DNA of 64,000 bases from Cymodocea nodosa (taxonomy: Eukaryota; Streptophyta; Magnoliopsida; Alismatales; Cymodoceaceae): positions 10,676,501 to 10,740,500 of the forward strand of contig CM072341.1 of NCBI GenBank assembly GCA_036874045.1, read 5' to 3'. The notes beneath the pieces were generated by a model that made no database searches, was not told where the DNA came from, and saw only the letters and a program-made list of their open reading frames with translations. Both the position numbers and the translations under genes were made by a program. Shown piece by piece: positions 12,332 through 23,400 of the stretch; position 1 is the first letter of the stretch; each line of letters opens with the position of its first letter.

Positions 12332-12369
12332 GGTTATCACTAAACTTTACATTTAAATAAGTGATAACC
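12332..12369. repeat. Perfect 10-bp inverted repeat
   Basis: GGTTATCACT at 12332-12341 and its exact reverse complement AGTGATAACC at 12360-12369, with an 18-nt A/T-rich spacer. It lies at the outer edge of the right direct repeat. Confidence 0.6.
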
Positions 12370-13330
12370 AATTAAATCATTTTAAAATTAACTAAGATAT
12401 TTCTTTAGGAGAGTATAAATGGATGTCTTCATTTTACATGTATTGAAATCATCTCACATTTACATCTTATTTGTTTTACTTATTTGTTTGTTACACGTTG
12501 CTAGGCTATTTAGACTAAGACTATATAAAACTTGTTTTCCACTCATCACATAAGTAGGAAAATATTTACACGACCTTCTCTTAGGCATGTAGTTTTATTC
12601 ATCTATATAAGTATAAATATTTATTTTCTCATCTCCTTTACCATTGACACAAGTAGATGTTGACATTCATTATCTACCATATACCTATAGATATCCAAGA
12701 GATCAAAAAATTAAATGTGTAGAATACCTAACACCTTCTTATGCATATCTAAAACACTTATTCAAACTTTTTGATTAGCAGACTACATGAACCCTTTCAC
12801 TTTACATGTATTCATACATAAGATATAGGTTTTTCCTAGTCTTCTATTATATTAGACTAAGTAGAGACTTTATCTTTGTTTATTCCTCTTTCTTTTGGAG
12901 CCTTCATTGATTCATTCTACAATCGACATTGTTTCAATAGTGATTGGTGGTCTAGAAATACGTGTGTAATGCTACTAAATTGATATGTTATTTCATCTAT
13001 TGATATGTCATTGAGCCTAACATTTAAATAAATGAGTATACTGTTAAGTGAAATGGTATGCCACTTCCAAACAACTTTATACTTTATAACAAAATTGATA
13101 TATCGATTGGTAAAATTGGTATATCCTTTTTGTTTTAAAGAGTAGCTACACTTTTAGTTCCAAAAATGCATATCAATGCATAAAATTAGTGAGTCAAGTT
13201 GCACTCTTGGCCACTAAATAATATATCATTTACAAGAAAATAATATGCCTTTTTTGTAGCAAAAAGAGTGTTGAATTAGACTCCAATTTATAACACTTCA
13301 AATGATTTTCCTAAGTATATACATGCACTC
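12370..13330. other. Intergenic, nothing recognised
   Basis: AT-rich DNA without open frames or repeats that I can support, ending at the TAA duplication of the Harbinger element. Confidence 0.5.
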
Positions 13331-13333
13331 TAA

Positions 13334-13372
13334 AGGGGGGTTAGTGCATATCAAAATTGATGGAAAGGAAAT
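13334..13372. repeat. Left terminal inverted repeat of Harbinger element
   Basis: Matches the reverse complement of 18650-18695: both contain TTARTGCATATC and GGAAAGGAAAT in the same order and spacing, with mismatches in between. Confidence 0.8.
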
Positions 13373-14472
13373 GAAAGTTTTAACTTTCCATTTGTATGCT
13401 GTTAGCATGCATAGGAAATGGTGGAAAGGAATTTATAAAAATTCTGTCCATATATAAGGTGAATTTTCCATTTTTACTAACATCTTTTCGAGCCCTTCTA
13501 TTGAGAAAACACTCATTGTCGACTCCTTTTCTAAACTTTCATGGTCTACTTCCATCATTGACATTTTCTCTATCATCACTTTCGTCGTTGCTGCTTCCAT
13601 CATTGTCCCTTCCGTCATCGTTGCTTCCATCGTCGTCGCACTCATCGTCATCTTTTGAAGCTTCTCCCTTTCAAAAAGTTGACTATCAATCATGTGAAGG
13701 CCCTGATTGCGCAACTCTCCTGATTTCCATTATGGTCGCTTTCGTCATTGTTGTCAGGTTCCCCAACTCAAAAACCCTAGAAAGTATATTGTCTCCCTTT
13801 TGTTGTTTTTTTGCTTCCATATCACTTTTGTTCCTCTCACTGGATATATTATCGTTATAAAAAGTGGCATTATAATCTTTTGGTTTAAGTACTAACAAGC
13901 TGATGACATTATGATCTTGGCATGCTTAATACTCTACCTATCTATTGCTAACTTTTTTGTGGAAGCCGAGGAAAACATTAATTTCAGATCTTACTTTAAA
14001 TATTACCTTCATATTCATGCTTGATGCTAAAGTTGTTTGCTCTTGTAGTTCAATCTTCCATCTTGAGCTGTATTCCTTCTTTTGAGTGTAATCTCTATTA
14101 TTTATTCTTGTAAACTAACATATCTATTATTACATAATCAAAGTCTTCTTTTTCTTTATTGATATAACCTTTTTTTGAAAAGGAAAAATAGACCTATGCT
14201 TAGTTACATCATTTTCATGTTCTATTGGATTTTTTGTCTTTTTTTTTGAGAAAACTATTCTGCCATTGATGTTTGTCAACCTTAACAACAATCCTTTTAA
14301 TTAAAGGCAATCCTACATTTTCCTTTTGATGTTTATTTTTTTAAAATGGGTTATGTTAATTTTTTTAAATTGTGAATGTAATGATTTTAGTAAATGCATA
14401 TGGATGTTTTTATTATTGTGTTGTTATTCCATATGTTTTACTCTATTTGTTGAAATTATGCTTGTGTAGAAT

Positions 14473-15460
14473 ATGAGTACTCTTGATAGGAGAAGGATAA
14501 GTAGAGGTAGAAGTTACATTAGTTAGAATGCTGAAGCAGATGCATATTTTTTAGATATTTTAGTAGAAGTATTAAACGAAAGAAATAAAAAAACTCATGA
14601 TGGAAAAATAAAAGGTAACACTTGAAATGAAGTAATTGAAAAATACAATACTAAAAGAAATACAAGTATCACAAGAAAAAATGTAGAAAGTCACTTAAAA
14701 ACTTAGCGACAAATATATCAAAATTACTCTAAAATTGCCAACTAGAGTGGATGGGGTTGAAATTTCATCCAAGACTACGCTAACATTGATGATAAGATAT
14801 GGAAGGAATTCGTGCAGGTTAGCTTGTTTATGACTTATGACTTGAAAGATATTATAATCTTCATCTTTTTCTATTTTGACTACATTATTTTTTTTATAAG
14901 CACATCTAGAGTGTGAAAATTGTAAAGGAAAACCATGCTTGATATTTGAACAATCGTAACAAATATTTGAAGGCAATATAACTATTGGGAATATGACTAA
15001 ATAAATAATAATGTAGAGGTCGTATCAAATACACAGGATGTGGAATTCAACACTACAGATAACACTCAAGAAATAATAGATTTTGATTTTGATTTACCTC
15101 CTTCATCAAGAAAAAGTTCAAGAGTGCTAATTGAGAAAAGGAAGAAATGAGCAAAACCTCATGTAGTGTTTCATCAAATCATAGCAGAATCGTTTAAAGA
15201 TACATCAAAAATCATTATACATATGTGTGAAACAGATCAACAAAATCAAGCTACACAAAATAAATAATTTAAAGATTTAGTTGATGCACACAAAAAATTA
15301 GTTAAAGTACAAAGCAGGTTAGTCAATATTAAAGAAAAGACTGAAAATTATTTAAATCATGCTGTTGTAGCATTACTTTAGATTGAATGTCTTTCTACAG
15401 ATGAACAATATGAAGCTATAGAGCATTTCAAAAGTCAGAATTTCGTAAATTATTCTTAAG
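14473..15460 (+). pseudogene. Harbinger Myb/SANT-like ORF (DNA-binding partner), broken
   Basis: In PIF/Harbinger elements a second ORF with a Myb/SANT (trihelix-like) domain helps the transposase bind DNA. Here the frame opening at the ATG of 14473 shows the family pattern in pieces: an aromatic/acidic first helix (about 14530-14575), then 'TSITRKNVESHLK' (about 14660-14700), then a Gly-Trp pair and a 'DDKIWKEFVQ' helix (about 14780-14820), as in plant Myb/SANT-like (L10-interacting MYB) proteins. Several in-frame stops and frame shifts make it non-functional. A Glu/Lys-rich tail follows at about 15180-15450. The identification rests on pattern memory, not on a search. Confidence 0.65.
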
Positions 15461-15839
15461 TTTATCAGCAAAAATGCATTATGAATGGTTGAAGTTTAGG
15501 AAGTGAGCATGTGGTTATAATGGATGAAATTTTTTTTATACATGAATTCACTTTTTTTCCAATCTTGAACTTATTGCACTTATGAAGTATTTTTGTGAAT
15601 GTAATCTTTTCTAGATGAAATTTTTTTGTGAAATGTCATATATGGATGAAATGTAAAATAGATATTATATATTTAAATGTGAAATGACTTATCGTTATGA
15701 AATGTAAAATGCTTGTTATATTTTGAAACATCGAATGTCTTTTATTTTCTTAGAAATGTGGAATGTCTTTTATATATTGAAATGTTGAATGATAAATTCT
15801 TAATATTCTTGTTATCTTATAGGTAAGGATGATTCCTAA

Positions 15840-17215
15840 TGACATGTTTACTACTATAGTTGATAATGCAATTTTATTCCTAATAGATGAAAAAGAAGCA
15901 GATAGAAGAAGACAACTACGTTTATTTACATTATAGACAATTTTAACGAAAATGACAAGTACGTCACCATTAATTTACAATAACACAAGTCATATATATA
16001 ACAAAGAATGTGCAAATTACATCAAAAGATTACTAGATCCTTCCCAACCTCATCAAGCTTACAATTATCGAAAGATTTAATAAGTCAAAGTGTGTTTAAA
16101 AGTCTTTATACTTTAATGAGAAATAAAAGAGCAATTGCTTACCAACAACATTAATGTAGAGAAGAAATTTGTCATATTCTTTACCACAATAGGGCAAAAT
16201 CAAAGGTACGGAGTAACAATTGAACAATTTAATCGTTCAAGTTAAAGTATTAGCAAATACTTTAATGAAGTATTAAATGTTATATTACGTCTAAATCATA
16301 TACTTATAACAAGATCTTCATCCTCAACATCAAGTCGAATTGCAAATGATGCAAATGTCTATCCTTATTTTAAGGTACATATTCACTTTTATAATGTCAT
16401 TCCTTTTTTTACGTTATTTAAAACAAGATTAAATGATGTTTAATGCGTACAGTGTTACATTGAAACTATTGATGGTACTCATATCAAAGTAATTATTTTT
16501 AGACAATAAAAAACTAGATTTAGAAATAGGAAAGATGAATTATCTTAAAATGTAATGACACTATGTAATTTTGATATGAGATTTACATATATTTTAGCTA
16601 ATTGGAAAGGAACAACAACTAATGCGCATATCCTTCAAGATACAATTAGTAAACATAATGGTTTCTAAGTTCCACCAAGTAAATGTAATTAGTATATTTT
16701 TAAGTAATAAGTACATTATCATACTAATTTCTATTTTTATATAAATAAGTTTTACTTGGTAAATGCTTGATATCCCAATCGATTAGAGTATATTTGCCCA
16801 TTTTGAGGTGTACGCTATCACTTATCTGATTATGTTAATGATAGACTTCCTAGTAATACTATAAAAAACTTTAACTACAAGCATTCACAATTGAGAACAG
16901 TCATTAAGCATACATTTGAAATTATGAAACATCGTTTTTCAATCTTACGAAGTCAGATACCATATCCATATGAAACACAAGTAAAGATTGTGATCGCATT
17001 TTTTTATTTTACAATTTCATTCGAATGGCTGATAAAGAAGATTTACTTAAAGATTTGCAAAATGAGTTAGAAGAATTAAATATTATTGATAATATATAAC
17101 TAGCAGGAGAAGTAAATATGAATAGACATTTATAAGTTGTAACGAGTCAAGAACAATGAAAAGAAGTAACTGATAAAATGCATGAGAATATGATGATGGT
17201 AATGTAGGATGGAAG
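15840..17215 (+). pseudogene. Harbinger (HARBI1-like) DDE transposase, broken
   Basis: Discontinuous frames match the plant PIF/Harbinger nuclease in order: the 'IDGTH' block with the first catalytic Asp (about 16468-16482), 'RFRNRKDE' and 'NVMTLCNFDMRFTYILANWKG' like positions (about 16515-16610), the 'YLVNA' block (about 16753-16770), 'GVRYHLSDY' (about 16807-16835), 'HSQLRTVIKHTFEIMKHRF' (about 16883-16940) and a C-terminal block. The first Asp is kept. The second catalytic Asp (normally YLVDAGY) reads Asn followed by a stop, and the catalytic Glu (normally VIER) reads Lys. Many stops are present, so it cannot be active. Confidence 0.8.
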
Positions 17216-17459
17216 GACTATTTAAGTTCATTTATATTATACCTTTGAATTATTTATTATATTGATGTTGTAATAAGTAGGATGTTTTGTCTTTGGACTA
17301 TTCATTTCATTACATTTATGTTTTGTCTTTAAACTATTCTTTTCATTTATGTTATAATAATTTGAACATGTGTACTTTTTCAATTCATTAATATTATTTT
17401 CATTTTTAAATATGAAATTACAAATTAATGTATCAATTACACATAAAAACAGTTTTATA

Positions 17460-18060
17460 TGAATGTTTTACAATTTATTTCGATTCAAACCCCAAATATA
17501 TTGATTCAAACCATAGATTATAAAGTATTATTATTATATTAATGTTTAAAACAGTAATTTAGTTTATATGTAATAGCAAAATAATAATAATATAATATAA
17601 CAAAAAAAACATAACATAACAAAAAAAACACAAACAAATTAATTAAATTTTTTAATTTACTTAAATATAAATATACAAATAAATATTAATTTACAAATGA
17701 TCATATTTACTTAAACATTAATTTACTTAAATTTTTTAAAAACATAAATATGATCATTTTTAAATTAAGTAAATTGAATTCGTAAACATCATAAAAAAAT
17801 ACAAATTTATTGAACCATCCATTCAACTGATTAAAAAACATATATATATAACATAAATTATCGATTGAACCGAAAGATCATCGATTCAACTATTTCCAAC
17901 ATTAATAAATATTAATAATTTATAATCTATCAATTGAACCAATATATTTATGGTTCAACCGTTCTCTAATAAATAAATATGTAAATAATAATAATATATT
18001 AATAAATATTTTTTTTTTTTGGCTCAACTAAGACATTCTCGATTTAACCAAGTTAAGTAA
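17460..18060. repeat. Subterminal GATTGAACC / GATTCAA motif repeats in Harbinger element
   Basis: Short motifs related to CGATTGAACC or its complement GGTTCAATCG recur at about 17480, 17500, 17812, 17861, 17878, 17931, 17955 and 18022 between the transposase ORF and the right end. They occur in both orientations. Subterminal repeats are often transposase-binding sites in plant DNA transposons; that role here is inference. Confidence 0.45.
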
Positions 18061-18649
18061 ATATACATACATATATATTAAAATAATAGTAGTAAAAAAT
18101 ACAATAATGATATAACATCTTTAAATAAAAAAATTTTAAAATTATAAATACACATAAAATAAAATAAATATAATTATATAAAAAAATTTAAGAAAAAGAG
18201 AGAATAATATTAGAAATATATATATTCAAGAATTAATAATAATATTATTATTAAATTAAAATTACAAAAAAAAATTAGGATTTAGATTTTTAATGCTAAA
18301 AGTATGCTTATCTTTTATGGACCTTTTGCATTTTAATGAGTGTCATGTTTATATTAAGACACTATATTTCCTAATGTGCACTATTTTTACATTTAATGTA
18401 CATAATTATATCTAAACATCAAATAAATTAATATTATTTTTAATTTATTAATATTATTTTATTTTTAAATATTAAATTACAAATTAATGTATCAATTACA
18501 CAATTTTAAAAAGTATTTTATAATTTATTTCATTATTTTTTCAATTTCTGAACATTCTGACATGCACTAGACCCTTATAGAAATTCTAACTTTCTGAACT
18601 TTTCAATAGGTGCACTAAACTCCAACAGAAATTTTGACATTGCAAACAT

Positions 18650-18695
18650 TCTATTTCCTTTCCGTCTGAACTTTTCGATATGCATTAATAGGCCC
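18650..18695. repeat. Right terminal inverted repeat of Harbinger element
   Basis: Reverse complement partner of 13334-13372; followed directly by TAA at 18696-18698. Confidence 0.8.
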
Positions 18696-18698
18696 TAA

Positions 18699-20268
18699 GT
18701 ATTCTATGTGAAGATTCTAACATGAGAGAGAGTTTACCAAAGATTTACATATTTACCCTAGGACTTAATAAACCAAAATACATCATTAATAATATAAGTC
18801 CTTAAAAATGATCTTTAGATGATCTCTTTTAATTCTCCTTATTTATAATCTTAGCCTTACTCCTTTGATGATTTTCTTTAATTTTCTTTGTTTATAATCT
18901 TGGCCTTGCTTCTTTACATATCCTACAATAAGCTTGATTTATACAAATCATTTTATATTTATCATTAAGTTTTGTATTATTAAAATCAAGTGAGAAAGAT
19001 TTTCTTAATATGTCATAGTGTAGACTAAATGATAGGTTCACCCAAACTCACATCAACCACTCTTTAATGCTTTTTAATTGATTGGCTACCATCAAAGTAG
19101 ACTATCAATTGTGAGCAATCTCAACATGTTCTCATCAATGATTGGTTATCATCATACTAAACAATCAAATGTGTGAGTGAACTCAACTTGCATCTGCTAG
19201 TGATCAATTAACCATTGATAAATGATAGTTAACTACAAGTCTATTTCTGATTGGTCAATGACTACCCACCTCTATTATCTATGACAATTGTCAATAACCC
19301 ATTAGTGCACTTACTAAGCTATAGTTAACTTATCAATACACTTGTTACAAGATAGAAGGTTCGTTAAACTTTTTAAAAACCAATCTCCAACCTAGACTTG
19401 TTCAACTAAGTAAAGCATTAGAAAAACATTGGCCTCACTTACATTAAGGGATTACCAATCATCTTTTAATAGGTTGTGCATCAATCATCCCGAATCATCT
19501 CTAAGGTCATCAAACACCTTGCCTTTGGTTCACATCTAGCTCATTATCTACAAATCATTACCTAGTAGACCAAAGAAAGGGAAACCAAGATTAGTTTGCA
19601 CCATTTGTTGGAAATAATATTAATTAGATAGGTGGGAGGCATGATTTACACAGGATCTCAATATTGACCCTCTAACAACCTATCTTCCATTGCACAAGCC
19701 ATCCAAGCTCTCACATCAAGAATCTCATGGGCATCATCCAACCACTCCAAGAAAACCAACAATAGTTGACTCAAGATAATAATCTCACCTCTTGATCTCC
19801 TTTCAAGTGCATGTTTATGTTTGCCACTCTCCTCTCAATGATGATCTATCTCTCAATCATCCAACCAATGAATGAGGGCTAACTAATCATCTTTTGATAG
19901 GTTAAGTGTTGATCATTCCCAATTGGCATTCTAGTCTTCCAACACCCTATATCTGATTTATGTTCAACTTGTTGATTACAAGTAATCACCTATCAAACTT
20001 CAAGAGGGCAATTGAGATCAATTCTTGTCAATACTTGGTGAACTATTTTAAATTTCCATCCAAAATAAATGCAAATATAATGAAATTGTTCATTTTCTAT
20101 TGTGAGCAACAATTCCACATGTCACAAAGGTGTTCAACATCAATGTTGTTTGTGCTTAGTTTGACAAAAACATTTAGCAACTACCAATGCTTGTCTTGAG
20201 ACTTGACTGTAATGACAAATGTCAAAGTTTTCCACATCAATTTATGAACCAATAGTGATAATTGAGAA
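18699..20268. other. Gene-free stretch with a diverged ~110-bp duplication
   Basis: No protein domain recognised. The segments 19450-19562 and 19877-19990 are diverged direct repeats sharing 'aatcatctttt.ataggtt' and 'tcatc..aacacc' phrases in the same order, 430 bp apart. Around 19070-19300 a phrase of the type GATTGGYTAYCATCA recurs three times at about 60-70 bp. Confidence 0.45.
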
Positions 20269-20409
20269 TCAAGCACTAGAGCCATACAATTTTGTTTGGG
20301 CAGGTTGACACTTCTGCAATTGAGTGGGAGTGAAGCTTTTCCTCTACAAAAGTTGCAAATGCCAATAAGAAATTCATTGAATTGAAAATAAGGAAACAGA
20401 TACAAGTTT

Positions 20410-23400
20410 CTAAATGTCTACCAATGGTTCAACATAAAGTGGCTGGCTATCAAGAAGCTTCAAGCTAGTCTTCATCTCCTAAAAATAATAGAAGACATGC
20501 ATAAAGGTATTTAGCAAATTTAAGAAAAAATAATGACCTGTAAAGAATAAAAAGCAACTCACTATATATTACTTTCATAAGAATACATGGGAATGCTGCT
20601 TATGGAACAGATAATTCAGCTCAAAACAGAGGGATACAAAAATTGCATATCAATTCAATCTTAACTTTTGCAAGCTTTATCAGAACTTTAGTCACCTTTG
20701 CTTCTTCTGCAATGGCTTTGCAAATTTCATTTTTAAGACCTAATATACACAGTTTGATCTGATCCGGAAGGGCTGAAAGCATTGAAGTAACCTCTGTCAA
20801 CTTTGAATTGACAGTTTCTTTTTTCAGTTGTTCTGTAATACATTGCAGGCTTTTATCGAGGCTGATTTTGATATCTTCTTCTCCCTTCAGCTAATATTCA
20901 TAGTACAAAGTCAAGGTGAGCCCTGAGATAGTGAACAAGCAAATTTTGAAAAGGAATTCACCAACAAAATAGAATAAATAAGGTTTTTTTACCACTTACT
21001 ATTAACTGCAAAGAGTTATCTTGAACAAACATCTTTTGCCTTGTGCATTCCACTGAAGAAATACCATAGCATAGGCTTATTAGATTGATGGAGTACTTCA
21101 GACATGATTCCTTCACATATTTATGATAATATCTAAGATTTTTTGTTTACATGTCATTCTAGTATCTCATATTGTCACGTATATCTCTACAAAATAGCTG
21201 TTTACTCATATGTTCCTTTCAAATTAGATGTTATATTAAAACATCATTACTATAACTTGCATTAACTTAATCAAGGTAACCCTTTTAACAAAAAAGTAAA
21301 AAGACTAACTTACCCTAGTTCTCCATCTTCTTCTATAGTGTGGGTGATGCAATCTACATCTTCAGAGGAATAGCGATAGTGCTACACTTGGAATTGGAGA
21401 CCACAAACAAGTCAAAGTTTGGCAGGCCCTAAGGCTGTCCATGTGCCTTGTCCCAATGATATATGTGCCCTTCAGGGTTTTGTGGTACTTCACTTTCAGG
21501 AAGGACATGAAGACATCATCGCTACCTACCTCAACAGGCAGGTCACCCACATAGTGAGATCAGCCTATGCATCAACCCATTCATGTCAATATTGTTGATG
21601 ATGAATCCAATGTATGAGATGGAGTGGGCATGTGATGTGCAGGACCACAGCCTGTAGAGGAGGTGTTGGTGGTGTTATTCATGTTCCTAGTGGCATTGTT
21701 GATGTCCAAATTTATGGATTTCCTGCTCCTCATAGGAAGCAGTGTTTACTGCATTCCAGGTATGGTTTTGCTGACCTTTTTCTAACTAAGGGGATGCAAG
21801 AGGAATTAGGATTCAGGTGGGTGGTGACAGGCATGGTTGCAGTGGTGGTTGGGATGGTGTTGTGGTGTCGAGTACCATCAACTCTCTCATTTAGATCCTG
21901 TTCTTTTCTAGTGGCATTGCATGTTTTGTTGATACCACAAGCATCAATATTCACAGCCATATAATGTATGAATATTGGAGGAGCTTACATTCATTCCTGT
22001 TTACTTTGTTCAGGTTGTTCTCTTGAGAAGAAGCAAAACAAGGAAGGTGGAAGAAGATGACCACTACTTTTTGGATGATGACCATTGCTTTTAATTCATA
22101 GCAAATATAATTTTTGATGGAAATTTAACAAATTAGTAAAATGACTTTTTACAATCCAATGACAATTGAAACAAACGTTAACATCACCCTATTAATCACA
22201 AGGGCATTCTAGACAACATTAATATTTTAGAGGGGTATACAAATAAATAGTTATTTATAAGGGTATACATGACAATATGAAATTTTACAGTGACGTGCAA
22301 GAAAAAATCCTTTGATAATGTTAATAAAAGAGAGTCACAATCAAAGAAGGTAACAATCAGCAAAAATTCAGGACATCACTCACTCTCCAGTGTCACTTCT
22401 CTCACTGCTTTGTTAACTTGCATGACATCAGTCTGGATAGAGTCTAAGATTCTTCCAAGTCTAGTCAAGTTATTTTCCATTAATCCAATCCTGTGTTCGT
22501 GTTCTTCATTGACCTGATCTGTCCAGGAAAATGAAATACTGCTTTTCACTCCCAAGACAATTTAAACATCTTGAGTGCATTTTATCTTCTTTGATCTACA
22601 ATAGCAAACTTACATCTCTGATCTGAGGAAGATGCTGGATTCCATTTATGGACAATACTATTAGCTGGTCTTGTAATCTGCAATGACTTTTCCTTAGAGC
22701 TTGTAATTGGTGCGAAGCAAGAAATCCTCTTTGATGATTGATCTTCAGATCCTAATCTCTGCCATCAAATGCATGAAAATATAACATGTTTACAAAGAAA
22801 GAAGAGGAAATGATAGTTAACAATCCTCTCAAAAATCACAAAATTAATTATGTTACTATGGTAAAAATTCAACGCACAATTGACAGTGTGCGGTGAATCC
22901 TCTTTCATATAAAACCAAGTTCTTCTTTTATATTGATGTCGAACTTTGTCTCAAGACACCTCTTCACTTGTGATTTTTATGTTTTCTATACCTATAAAAG
23001 GTCTACAACAAGAACCTACTCTGATACCAAGTGCAAAATCTAACTTAAAACTACTTAGCAATGAGTGGCAAGTCCTTTATATAAAGTTAGATTCATTTTC
23101 TTTTATACCAATGTGAAACTTTGTTCAACAGCTATGTTGTACATGCAGAGAAATATACTATGAAATCAAGGATAGGTGACAGAGTTGATTGATTTCATTA
23201 ACTAATGATAAGACTCTATGTAAAGGTTAAATGAAAAGAATTATTACATGACAAATAGCATAGAACTAAACTCACAAGTGACACCAACTTAACTTAACCT
23301 AACTTAGGACCCATAAAAGGATTCATTTATTCATGCACTCTAATACTCTTCCTCAAGCTAGAAAATCTAAAATATCTAACTTGTATTAGACTCAATCATA

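Larger units (their letters stand above)
13331..18698 (+). mobile_element. PIF/Harbinger DNA transposon, decayed but structurally complete
   Basis: Bounded by the 3-bp duplication TAA (13331-13333 and 18696-18698), the size and composition typical of PIF/Harbinger. The ends form an imperfect terminal inverted repeat: the left end (13334 on) reads GGGGGGTTAGTGCATATC..., and the reverse complement of the right end (18695 back) reads GGGCCTATTAATGCATATCG..., with both continuing into GGAAAGGAAAT. The element is about 5.36 kb. It carries the two genes expected for the superfamily: a Myb/SANT-like ORF (about 14473-15455) and a DDE transposase ORF (about 15840-17215), both broken by stops. The right part (17460-18290) is AT-rich and has repeated GATTGAACC/GATTCAA motifs. 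Confidence 0.85.

Noticed and set aside
13396-13860. 154-codon Ser/Leu-rich frame
   Set aside because: Lies between the Harbinger TIR and its first ORF; composition reflects a low-complexity TTCCATCATTG-type repeat, with overlapping frames on both strands.
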